Source: Oscillospiraceae bacterium
GTDB taxonomy: Bacteria; Bacillota; Clostridia; Oscillospirales; Oscillospiraceae
Assembly: GCA_016293865.1 (NCBI GenBank)
Contig: JAEDDG010000028.1
Location: 1 to 30,213, forward strand
Length of the DNA: 30,213 bases
Direction: 5' to 3'
The notes beneath the pieces were generated by a model. The model saw only the letters and a program-made list of their open reading frames with translations, was not told the DNA's origin and searched no databases. Positions 1-6,366 of the stretch are shown here, piece after piece. A program made the translations under genes and the position numbers. Every line of letters starts with the position of its first letter. The first letter of the stretch is position 1.

Positions 1-77
1 ACATCTGCGCCGCCTTTTGTGGTAAACGCAGCTGTCAGGCCGCCGATGGCGCCTGAACCGATAATCACCGCTCGCAT
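1..77 (-). CDS. Ketopantoate reductase-like NAD(P)-binding protein, N-terminus only (runs off the left edge)
   Basis: Only the first 25 codons are in the window. The protein opens with MRAVIIGSGAIGGLTAAF, a beta strand followed by the glycine-rich GxGAIGG turn of an N-terminal Rossmann fold. GAIGG right at the start is typical of the ApbA/PanE (2-dehydropantoate 2-reductase) superfamily, whose members reduce 2-oxo acids with NADPH. A good AGGAGG site lies just upstream, and the start codon is only 9 bp beyond the stop of the DUF819 gene, so it should be the third gene of the MarR-adjacent operon. The family call rests on the nucleotide-binding motif alone. An FAD-dependent oxidoreductase is less likely but cannot be excluded, and the substrate is unknown. 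Confidence 0.6.
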   Translation of the reverse strand, partial: MRAVIIGSGAIGGLTAAFTTKGGAD

Positions 78-86
78 ACAAGCCTC

Positions 87-1262
87 CTAAAACAGATAAT
101 ACAGCGCCACGCCCAGAAATGTACCGACGGCGTAGCCCAGCGCGCCGCAGATCAGTCCCGGCGCCGTGAGTTTTTCGTTTTTCAGCTGTCCGGCAACTGC
201 CGGGACAAAGGCCGGACCGTAAACGCCGGCCGTCAGTGTAATGATTGTGCAGTCCGCGCCGATGCGCAGCAGCTTCGACAGCAGGACATGGAGCACAAAA
301 ATACCCAGGGTGATTCCCATCAGCAGCAGGAAAACCCGGCCGAACTCAGCCGTCAGTCCGCGCAGATCCAGGCTGCTGGCCAATGCAAAAGAGAAAACCA
401 GAATCAGATAGTGGCCGACGGTGGAGTTCTCCCTGACCTGACGGACTTTCCGGTTAAACGACAGGGCAATGCCCAGAACAGTCCCGGTAATCATCACGCC
501 GGGGACGAGATAATCCGTCATCGTTCCCTGCACCGCGCCGCGCATCAGCCAGATTGCCACACCGACGCCGGCGCCGATGACCGCGCTGCCCAGCGCCAGA
601 AGGACATTGCGCACAATTTTCCTGTTCAGGCTGCCGCCTGCAACGGTGTCAACGTTTTCTGCTTCTCCTTCTGTTTTGAGATATTTTTCCGCCCGGCCAC
701 GGCCCAAAATTTTCAGGAGCAGCGGCTGTGCCAGAAGCAGGATGAACACATAGAACACGCCGCCGAAAACCATGTCCGCCAGGTTCCCCAGCGCAACAGT
801 CGTTGTATCCACGCCCAGGATTGCGCCGATGGCGTTAAAATTCGGCGTACCGCCGGTATAAAGGCCAACTGCCATTGCCGAAAGTGCGCGGCCCCAGGGG
901 ATCTGTCCGGCAAAAAGCCAACCGGCCGCCGCAGTGGTGAGAATCACCGCGGCAATCAGGCTGCCGAAAGACAGAAGCACCGTTTTCGTCAGCCGTCTGA
1001 CCTCCCGCAGGTCTGTGGAAAAAAGCAGCAGCGGAATTGCGACGCCGATGGCCGCATAACTGCCGATTTCACCGATATCGCTGTTCAGGGCAAAATCAGC
1101 GCCGCACACATTGACAAGCCACACCAGGGCTGAGACAAGAAGCCCGTAAAAATACGCCATACCTATGGTGCCGAATGTACGGGTCAGCCAACCGTTCCTG
1201 TATTTTTGAATCAGCAGCGGAACGATCAGAACCGCCGCCAGCTGGATGATACTGATCAGCAT
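87..1262 (-). CDS. DUF819-family multi-pass membrane protein
   Basis: The 391-residue protein is almost entirely hydrophobic, with roughly ten membrane segments and no signal peptide. Three stretches match what I know of the DUF819 (YjcL-like) family: a conserved LLLFSTDLREVRR segment near residues 78-90, a TGGTPNFNAIGAI motif near 137-148 that resembles the family's GG-x-N-x-x-A signature, and a C-terminal ICGALGYAVGTFLGV helix. The family is of unknown function and is generally thought to be transport-related. The gene lies between an aminotransferase (10 bp upstream) and a ketopantoate-reductase-like gene (9 bp downstream), so co-transcription is very likely. By inference it moves the substrate or product of those enzymes. 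No substrate can be read from the sequence. Confidence 0.75.
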   Translation of the reverse strand: MLISIIQLAAVLIVPLLIQKYRNGWLTRTFGTIGMAYFYGLLVSALVWLVNVCGADFALNSDIGEIGSYAAIGVAIPLLLFSTDLREVRRLTKTVLLSFGSLIAAVILTTAAAGWLFAGQIPWGRALSAMAVGLYTGGTPNFNAIGAILGVDTTTVALGNLADMVFGGVFYVFILLLAQPLLLKILGRGRAEKYLKTEGEAENVDTVAGGSLNRKIVRNVLLALGSAVIGAGVGVAIWLMRGAVQGTMTDYLVPGVMITGTVLGIALSFNRKVRQVRENSTVGHYLILVFSFALASSLDLRGLTAEFGRVFLLLMGITLGIFVLHVLLSKLLRIGADCTIITLTAGVYGPAFVPAVAGQLKNEKLTAPGLICGALGYAVGTFLGVALYYLF

Positions 1263-1272
1263 GCCCGCGCCC

Positions 1273-2610
1273 TCACATTGCCAGCGCCCGGCCCACAGCG
1301 CTTTCCAGAATGGCCATGGCCTCGCCCGCCTCGTCCTCTGTGATCACCAGCGGCGGCTTGAATTTCAGCACGTTCATGCGGTATCCGGCCTCGCCGAAAA
1401 TCGCGCCGGATCTCAGGGCAAGCTGCTTCACAGTCTGGGCAAGGCGCAGATCCGGCTCCTTGGTCGCCGGGTCCTTTACAAACTCTATACCCACATGCAG
1501 GCCCACCTGCCGCACATCGCCGATGCACGGGTATTTCTTCTGCATCTCCCGCAGAAGGCCGGCGACGAACGCGCCCACACGGCGCGTGTTTTCCAGCACG
1601 CCGTCGCGCTCGATGATTTCAATCTGCTTCAGCGCCGTCACCTGGGCAACGCTGTTGTTTGCAAAGGTGTGGACCTCCTCGCCCAGAGGACCGAAGCCCT
1701 CCAGCCGGTCATGGATCAGCACGGCTGCAATCGGCATACCGGCGCCCAGAGACTTGCCCAGGCAGATCAGATCCGGCTCGACGCCGTACTTTTCCGCAGC
1801 AAACCACTCGCCCACGCGGCAATAGGTCTGCAGCTCGTCAAAAATCAGAAGGCAGCCGTATGCGTCGCAGATTTCACGCACGCCCCTGAGATATTCCTGC
1901 GGCAGCGGAATCTGGCCGCCGCTGGCCTGCACCGGCTCCAGAATCACGCCGGCCACCTGCCCGCTGACGCCGCCGTACAACGCCGCCTTCAGGCTGTTCA
2001 GGCAATATTCAACACAGTCCTCCGGCCGGTCAGATCCGCTCCAGCGGTACAGATAAGGATTCGGCACACGCACAAACACATCATTCGTAATACCGGCAAA
2101 GCTGTTGAAGCCGGTGAAAATACCGGGTGCCCTGGTGGAAATCCAGGAGCCGGCGCCGGTAGTCAGGCTTGTCCCGTGGTATCCGTCCATCAGCGTAATG
2201 AATTTCCTGCCCGCCGGCACATTCTTCACCGCCAGCTTCATGGCCGCCTCAATGGCCGCGCTGCCGCCGACGGTAAACAGTACGCGGTTCATATGCTCCG
2301 GCGCAAGCCGGGTCAGTTTGTCTGCCAGCGCAAAACGGGGCAGGCTGTCGCTGTTCTGATTCAGATGCGTCAGCATTCCCATCTGCTCATACGCCGCCTG
2401 CCGGATCTCCTCATTGGCGTGTCCCAGCAGCAGCGCCCAGCCCTGTGCCGTGCAGTCGATATAGCTGTTTCCGTCAATGTCCGTCAGACGTACGCCGTTT
2501 CCTTCACGAAAACAAATGCCATGCTGTCCGTTGCCGAGCATAACCTTCTCTTCGCAGGCGCTGATCTGCTCCGGCTCCATTGAATAGATTTTTTTCATTA
2601 TGCTGTCCAT
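1273..2610 (-). CDS. Class III PLP-dependent aminotransferase
   Basis: The 445-residue protein has the full class III (omega-amino-acid) aminotransferase signature. It shows a GSAAIEAAMKLA phosphate-binding stretch (residues 116-127), the YHG motif (144-146), EP (225-226), a LIFDELQT segment whose Asp258 should contact the PLP ring nitrogen, and CLGKSLGAGMP with Lys286 as the probable Schiff-base lysine. Family members move an amino group from an omega- or alpha-amine to a keto acid, and the substrate is not predictable here. I chose the ATG at 2610 over more upstream starts because AAAGGGA lies at a proper distance before it and the protein then begins like its relatives. A promoter lies just upstream. 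It leads an operon with a DUF819 transporter-like gene and a reductase, divergent from marR. Confidence 0.9.
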   Translation of the reverse strand: MDSIMKKIYSMEPEQISACEEKVMLGNGQHGICFREGNGVRLTDIDGNSYIDCTAQGWALLLGHANEEIRQAAYEQMGMLTHLNQNSDSLPRFALADKLTRLAPEHMNRVLFTVGGSAAIEAAMKLAVKNVPAGRKFITLMDGYHGTSLTTGAGSWISTRAPGIFTGFNSFAGITNDVFVRVPNPYLYRWSGSDRPEDCVEYCLNSLKAALYGGVSGQVAGVILEPVQASGGQIPLPQEYLRGVREICDAYGCLLIFDELQTYCRVGEWFAAEKYGVEPDLICLGKSLGAGMPIAAVLIHDRLEGFGPLGEEVHTFANNSVAQVTALKQIEIIERDGVLENTRRVGAFVAGLLREMQKKYPCIGDVRQVGLHVGIEFVKDPATKEPDLRLAQTVKQLALRSGAIFGEAGYRMNVLKFKPPLVITEDEAGEAMAILESAVGRALAM

Positions 2611-2650
2611 TTTATCTGTCCCTTTCACAGCGTCTCTGTCATTATCCTTT

Positions 2651-2679
2651 ATAATATATTTTTTTGTGGGCATTGTAAA
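2651..2679 (-). promoter_or_regulatory. Promoter of the aminotransferase-DUF819-reductase operon
   Basis: On the minus strand TTTACA (2679-2674) and TATTAT (2656-2651) are separated by exactly 17 bp. Transcription would begin near 2644, giving a short leader before the ATG at 2610. The MarR-side operator-like repeat begins 24 bp upstream of the -35. Confidence 0.65.
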
Positions 2680-2702
2680 GGAAAAACAGATTTTCAAACG
2701 AT

Positions 2703-2726
2703 ACGATTGTTGACAAAGTCAATCGT
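2703..2726. promoter_or_regulatory. Putative MarR operator: nested inverted repeat over the marR -35
   Basis: ACGATTG at 2703-2709 is matched by CAATCGT at 2720-2726. A second palindrome, TTGAC-AAA-GTCAA, is nested at 2710-2722. The -35 hexamer of the marR promoter lies inside. MarR proteins commonly bind such dyads next to their own gene, so autorepression is a reasonable inference. Confidence 0.55.
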
Positions 2727-2738
2727 TCATAATAGAAT
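2710..2738 (+). promoter_or_regulatory. Promoter of marR (and hdeD-like gene)
   Basis: TTGACA (2710-2715) and TAGAAT (2733-2738) are 17 bp apart. The predicted transcription start, near 2745, lies downstream of the ATG at 2737, which argues for the later GTG start of the MarR gene. Confidence 0.7.
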
Positions 2739-2742
2739 GAAC
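2725..2742. promoter_or_regulatory. Second inverted repeat over the marR -10
   Basis: GTTCAT (2725-2730) and ATGAAC (2737-2742) form a 6-bp inverted repeat with a 6-bp centre that covers the -10 hexamer. It may be a second regulator half-site pair. It could also be chance, given how short it is. Confidence 0.35.
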
Positions 2743-2752
2743 CCGGATACAG

Positions 2753-2759
2753 AAAGGAG
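2753..2759 (+). promoter_or_regulatory. Ribosome binding site that fixes the marR start at GTG
   Basis: AAAGGAG ends 10 bases before the GTG at 2770. No comparable site precedes the in-frame ATG at 2737 or the TTG at 2707. Confidence 0.7.
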
Positions 2760-2769
2760 TGCATACCGC

Positions 2770-3246
2770 GTGTCTGATATTGCCGCTATCTCCAGAGAAT
2801 ATGTGGATTTTCTCCGGAATCTCGCTGAAGTCTCCACTGCGCACAGGCAGCGCGTTTCTGACGCCGGGGCGCCTTTCGGTCTGAATTTCTGCGAAAGCGC
2901 AATCCTGACCTGTCTGGTTCTGGACGGCACCGTCAGCACCGTCCGGGATATAGCCCTGTATCTGCATTCTGCAAAAAGCCTGATCAGCCGTGGGACAGAA
3001 CATCTGCGGCAGATGGGCTATATCAGCACCTTTCCCAGCCCGGATGACCGGCGGGTGCTCTGCCTGCAGCTGACGCGCAAAGCGGAGCCGGTGCTTCAGG
3101 CGCTGAAAACCTGTATGGAAACATTTGTCCTTGAGGCGGCGGATGGAATCCCCCCGGAAGAACTGGCCGCTTTTAAAGAAACGTCATGCAAACTGCTGCG
3201 CAATGTCCGTCAGGCAGCGCAGCAGCAGAATTCCCGAAACCTCTGA
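2770..3246 (+). CDS. MarR-family transcriptional regulator
   Basis: The 158-residue protein has the MarR winged-helix layout: a helical N-terminus, a helix-turn-helix around VRDIALYLHSAKSLISRGTE, the wing marked by PSPDDRRVLCLQLT, and a C-terminal dimerisation helix. MarR proteins are usually repressors released by a small ligand. GTG 2770 was preferred because a strong AAAGGAG precedes it and the promoter TSS lies downstream of the ATG at 2737. It is divergent from the aminotransferase operon, with inverted repeats in the shared 160-bp gap. Control of itself and perhaps of that operon is the simplest inference. The hdeD-like gene follows 26 bp downstream and is probably co-transcribed. Confidence 0.85.
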   Translation: MSDIAAISREYVDFLRNLAEVSTAHRQRVSDAGAPFGLNFCESAILTCLVLDGTVSTVRDIALYLHSAKSLISRGTEHLRQMGYISTFPSPDDRRVLCLQLTRKAEPVLQALKTCMETFVLEAADGIPPEELAAFKETSCKLLRNVRQAAQQQNSRNL

Positions 3247-3272
3247 TCGTTTTTGAAAGGCAGGTTATTGTT

Positions 3273-3914
3273 ATGGACGAATTCAAAAAAATCGGCAAAT
3301 CCTTTGTCCGCAACTCTGTATTCGCCGGTCTGGCTCTGATCCTTCTCGGCGTCTTGTTTGTCGTCTTTCCCGAGTCTTCCGGTACAATCATCTGTTATGC
3401 CACTGGCGCGGTGCTGTGCATCTGGGGCATTGTGCAGCTGATCAGCTATTTTGCCGCAGACAACGCCGTGGCGTTTGGCTCCTTCGGCCTGGTGCAGGGC
3501 GCGGCCCTGGCCATTATCGGCATAGGCATCCTGATCCGGCCGGAGTTTCTGAAAAGTGTTCTCACGCTGGCCTTCGGTCTGATTGTCGTGACTGACGCTG
3601 TTCTGAAACTTCAGTATGCCATCGACCTGATGCGCATCAAGGCCTCCGGCTGGCTGGCCGTTCTGATCATGGCCATTGCCATGCTGGTTCTGGGCGTGAT
3701 TGTGGTGCTGAATCCGTTTGCAACGGCCGCTGTTCTGACCATTTTCGTCGGTATTGTCCTGATTGTGGACGGCATTTCCGATCTGGCGACGACGGTTTAT
3801 ATCTCCCGCTGTGTAAAGGCCGTCAAAAAGGCCATTCACAACGCCATGGATTTTGATGAGAAGCCGGAAGAGCCCGGCAATGTCGTCGATGTGGATTACA
3901 AAGATGTCAAATAA
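3273..3914 (+). CDS. HdeD/DUF308-family membrane protein
   Basis: The 213-residue protein has about six hydrophobic helices arranged as repeated pairs. Glycine-rich turns such as ALILLGVLFVVFP and LVLGVIVVLNPF are typical of the HdeD/DUF308 family, which is linked to acid stress in Enterobacteria but is functionally vague elsewhere. A short acidic cytoplasmic tail (DEKPEEPGNVVDVDYKD) follows. The ATG at 3273 has an AAAGGCAGG ribosome site 8 bases upstream; an earlier in-frame ATG at 3186 lies inside marR and would add a hydrophilic tail, so it was rejected. It follows marR in the same direction and ends at a terminator. A role in envelope stress is possible but not shown. Confidence 0.75.
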   Translation: MDEFKKIGKSFVRNSVFAGLALILLGVLFVVFPESSGTIICYATGAVLCIWGIVQLISYFAADNAVAFGSFGLVQGAALAIIGIGILIRPEFLKSVLTLAFGLIVVTDAVLKLQYAIDLMRIKASGWLAVLIMAIAMLVLGVIVVLNPFATAAVLTIFVGIVLIVDGISDLATTVYISRCVKAVKKAIHNAMDFDEKPEEPGNVVDVDYKDVK

Positions 3915-3924
3915 CCGACAACAC

Positions 3925-3966
3925 AAAAACGCAGGCCGCCGGACACGCTTCCGGCGGCCTGTTTTT
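3925..3966. terminator. Bidirectional intrinsic terminator between hdeD-like and the dlt operon
   Basis: A 12-bp perfect stem (3932-3943 with 3950-3961) encloses a 6-base loop. TTTTT follows on the plus strand at 3962-3966, and the plus-strand run AAAAA at 3925-3929 gives a U-tract on the minus strand. It can therefore end both converging transcripts. Confidence 0.9.
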
Positions 3967-3970
3967 CTGC

Positions 3971-4084
3971 TTAAAAGCCCTCATAAATAAATGTCCCGTT
4001 TCCGGTGAAAAACGCCAGCACCAGCACCAGCATCGCCAGGTAAACAAGGAAAACAAGAATCTTTTTCAGTCCTGACAAAGCCAC
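3971..4084 (-). CDS. dltX: DltX-like microprotein (37 aa)
   Basis: This short gene begins at GTG 4084 inside the 3' end of the dltD-like gene (19-bp overlap, different frame). A GGAGG site (4099-4095) lies 10 bases upstream. It encodes MALSGLKKI, a single membrane helix at about residues 9-26, and the C-terminus TGNGTFIYEGF. DltX proteins of Gram-positive dlt operons are single-pass peptides that end in FIYNEF; here the Tyr is likewise the fourth residue from the end. Studies of Gram-positive Dlt systems assign DltX an acyl-transfer role through this C-terminal motif, between DltB and DltD. Classical dltX precedes dltA, whereas here it is the last gene. The ending and context make the call fairly strong despite the size. 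Confidence 0.82.
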   Translation of the reverse strand: MALSGLKKILVFLVYLAMLVLVLAFFTGNGTFIYEGF

Positions 4085-4959
4085 GGATCAACCACCTCCA
4101 TAAAATGCGCGCGGCCGCTTTCCGCATTCACATGCCACAAATCGTGCAGGTATGACGGGTCAAACGCTGTGGTCAGATCCAGCACCTCCACGCCGTATTC
4201 TGCATATATGGCGTTGGCTCTTTCCATTACATCATACTGGATCTGCGGAATCTCATAGTCCGTGTTCCACGGCACCCACAGCGCCCGGACACGGATGCCC
4301 TCCTCATGACACAGCGCCAGAAGGTCGTCCAGCGCCTGCAGGTTCTCATCAAAGGCGCTGCTGTCCAGGTACCAGAATTCCGCCTCATACCGGGCAAGCT
4401 TCTTCTGCATCTCCTCCTGAGAAACAGTCCCCGGATAGAGGCTCTTTTCCTGTGCGGAAAAATCATTGACGGCAAACGGCTTTCCGTGCAGCAGGTTCAT
4501 CGTACCCGATGTAATCAGGCCGCTGATGCGCAGCCGCTGAAAGAAAACATACGGTTCGTACCAGGGTTTATTCCAGATATAGGATGAAATGGTGTCCAGA
4601 TCATCGTAAAAGCACAGAAAATCCGTGCCGATCACAAGCTCGCTGCCGATCCGGATCGTGCCTCTGCGCACCATGTCGTACAGATCCGTAATCACGCCGT
4701 AATCCATGCCGAGGTTTACATACCCGCTCCGGCTTGCCTCTTCGTCATACCCTGCAGTGACGCCGGAAGCGCCGAAAAACACCTTATCCCAAACCTTTTC
4801 CGGGTGCAGCTCCCGGGTGATTTCATAGTCGTCCTTATGAACCAGACCAGAATTTCCCACAGGATTCAGCTGAACAAGGATGGGATCCGCGATTACAAAC
4901 ACGAGAAGCAGTGCCCAGAGAAAGGCGCTGCGCCTCAAAAAACTCCAAAACTTGCGCAC
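4066..4959 (-). CDS. dltD: DltD-like SGNH-fold acyltransferase/esterase, membrane-anchored
   Basis: The 297-residue protein has one N-terminal membrane helix (about 11-25) and an extracellular SGNH-like domain. The likely nucleophile is Ser65 in FFGASGVTAG, and the Asp-His pair is D273-L-W-H276 in YLHDLWHVN, the same DxxH arrangement as in DltD. Known DltD proteins are longer (around 380-420 residues), so this is a short, divergent form. It would accept the acyl group on the outer face and pass it to a surface polymer. The start is GTG 4959 with an AGGTGA site overlapping the dltB stop. It lies between dltB and the dltX-like gene. AlgJ/AlgX-type SGNH proteins are related alternatives, but the neighbours favour DltD. 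Confidence 0.8.
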   Translation of the reverse strand: MRKFWSFLRRSAFLWALLLVFVIADPILVQLNPVGNSGLVHKDDYEITRELHPEKVWDKVFFGASGVTAGYDEEASRSGYVNLGMDYGVITDLYDMVRRGTIRIGSELVIGTDFLCFYDDLDTISSYIWNKPWYEPYVFFQRLRISGLITSGTMNLLHGKPFAVNDFSAQEKSLYPGTVSQEEMQKKLARYEAEFWYLDSSAFDENLQALDDLLALCHEEGIRVRALWVPWNTDYEIPQIQYDVMERANAIYAEYGVEVLDLTTAFDPSYLHDLWHVNAESGRAHFMEVVDPWLCQD

Positions 4960-4969
4960 CGCTTTTCAC

Positions 4970-6118
4970 CTACACTTTCAGAAAACCGCGCAGGACTGCC
5001 ACAAGCTGTTCCGGAGTAAGCGTGAAAAACAGCGTGTTGATGGCAAAAATAAAGTTCGCCACTGCGCACCGGAAAATCTTATACGGCTTTTTGGCCCGTC
5101 TGCTGACCGTCGTCAGACCGGCAAGATTTTCAAAGGCAATCAGGATGCCGTTCAGGCAGCCGTAAACGACATAAATCCAGTGAAAACCGTGCCAGAGACC
5201 CATAAACAGCATGCTGCCGAAGCCGATGGCCGCTCCGGCCCATTTGGACAGCCGCCGGCCGGACACAATGATGAACACATGTTCCCGGATCCAGTCGCCC
5301 AGCGTCACATGCCAGTTGCGCCAGTACTGGGTCATGGAGCCGGCCTTCAGCGGCGTCTTGAAGTTCTCCGGCACCGTGTAGCCCAGAAGTCCGCCCAGGG
5401 CAATGGCCACATCCGCATAACCGGACATATCCAGCCACAAAAGCAGCCAGCTGACAGCCGCAACTGCAAAGCTGACGTAAAATGCGCTTTCGAACTCCAG
5501 CAGCCGCCTGAACACAAGGATAACCAGCTCATAGGCCACAACCTTCTTGAAAAGCCCGAGGATCATCCGCTTGGCGCAGGCCACGCTGACTTCCGCCGTC
5601 ACCGGCTGAGGCGCGTCATAGCTGCGGGCAAAGTCCCGGTAGCGCATAATCGGTCCGGCGGTGATCACCGGGAAGAACAGCAGATAATTTGCGTATTTGA
5701 TCAGCGGCACATGCTCTCCGGTATAATAAGTATAATACAGGCCGTCCACCGCCTTCAGCATGGTGTAGGAAATGCCCACCATGGCCACCAGCGCCGGATA
5801 CTGCGGAAATGCCTCCCAGAACCGGGCAATGAACACGGGCACCGCACAGCCGAAGCACAGCGCCGCGAACAGATACTTGCGGCCCCGGCCCTTATATGCC
5901 TCCAGAAAAGCGATGAACCCCCAGGTAATCAGCGCGTACAGCGCATAGAACACCGCCAGCCGGCGGGACACATACCAGAAAAGCGCCAGGTCAGCCGCAA
6001 TCAGCCAGGGGCTGAGCTTTGCCTGCCGGCCGGATCTGCGCAGAATCCAGCCCAGCACGGCAAACGCCGCGCACGCGATCAGCATGCGCAGGAATATATC
6101 AGCCTGTAAAAACCACAT
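4970..6118 (-). CDS. dltB: DltB-type MBOAT membrane acyltransferase
   Basis: The 382-residue polytopic protein carries the MBOAT family marks: YWRNWHVTL with His270 and MGLWHGFHWIYVVYG with His310, the presumed active-site histidine. PIMRYRDF near 156-163 is also typical. MBOAT proteins of the Dlt type move an acyl group from a carrier protein across the membrane. Length is close to DltB (about 400). It begins 1 bp after the dltC stop with only a weak ribosome site, which suggests translational coupling. The dltD-like gene starts 10 bp after its stop. The order dltA-dltC-dltB-dltD differs from the usual dltA-B-C-D. Confidence 0.92.
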   Translation of the reverse strand: MWFLQADIFLRMLIACAAFAVLGWILRRSGRQAKLSPWLIAADLALFWYVSRRLAVFYALYALITWGFIAFLEAYKGRGRKYLFAALCFGCAVPVFIARFWEAFPQYPALVAMVGISYTMLKAVDGLYYTYYTGEHVPLIKYANYLLFFPVITAGPIMRYRDFARSYDAPQPVTAEVSVACAKRMILGLFKKVVAYELVILVFRRLLEFESAFYVSFAVAAVSWLLLWLDMSGYADVAIALGGLLGYTVPENFKTPLKAGSMTQYWRNWHVTLGDWIREHVFIIVSGRRLSKWAGAAIGFGSMLFMGLWHGFHWIYVVYGCLNGILIAFENLAGLTTVSRRAKKPYKIFRCAVANFIFAINTLFFTLTPEQLVAVLRGFLKV

Positions 6119-6119
6119 C

Positions 6120-6365
6120 TTATTTCAGCTTTGACTCCACAACGGCGGCAATCTCGTTGATGGAGTTCATGGAATACATAGTGATGTCCTTCTGCGTAAT
6201 CTCCACCCCGAACTGCTGTTCCATGTAAAGCAGAATCTCCGTGGCGCCCAGAGAATCCACAAAACCGAAATCAAACAGATTCACCTCATCGGTGAAGTCC
6301 GGATCATCACCGGCATCGAAATGCTCGGCGATATATGCGCGCAGTGTGTCCTTTACGTTTGTCAT
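6120..6365 (-). CDS. dltC: D-alanyl carrier protein-like acyl carrier protein
   Basis: The 81-residue protein is a four-helix acyl-carrier type. Ser38 in FGFVDSLGATE is the probable 4'-phosphopantetheine site and matches the FVDSxGxxE pattern of DltC. It would receive an activated acyl group from the preceding DltA-like ligase and present it to DltB on the inner side of the membrane. ATG 6365 was chosen because a TGGAGG site lies 10 bases upstream, inside the end of dltA, and the protein then has the usual length; the reading frame extends 20 codons further upstream into dltA. It starts 1 bp after the dltA stop. Confidence 0.92.
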   Translation of the reverse strand: MTNVKDTLRAYIAEHFDAGDDPDFTDEVNLFDFGFVDSLGATEILLYMEQQFGVEITQKDITMYSMNSINEIAAVVESKLK

Positions 6366-6366
6366 G

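Noticed and set aside
288..1133. Long open frame opposite the DUF819 gene
   Set aside because: It is antisense to a clear membrane protein, rich in Gln/His/Arg/Ala as expected of a shadow frame, and has no ribosome site or recognised domain.
1310..1825. Other overlapping frames on the plus strand opposite the aminotransferase
   Set aside because: No start site or domain; the aminotransferase motifs on the minus strand are complete.
4880..6109. 409-codon plus-strand frame opposite dltB
   Set aside because: The sense strand encodes a well-motifed MBOAT protein. The antisense product is low-complexity and polar, typical of GC-rich shadow frames.
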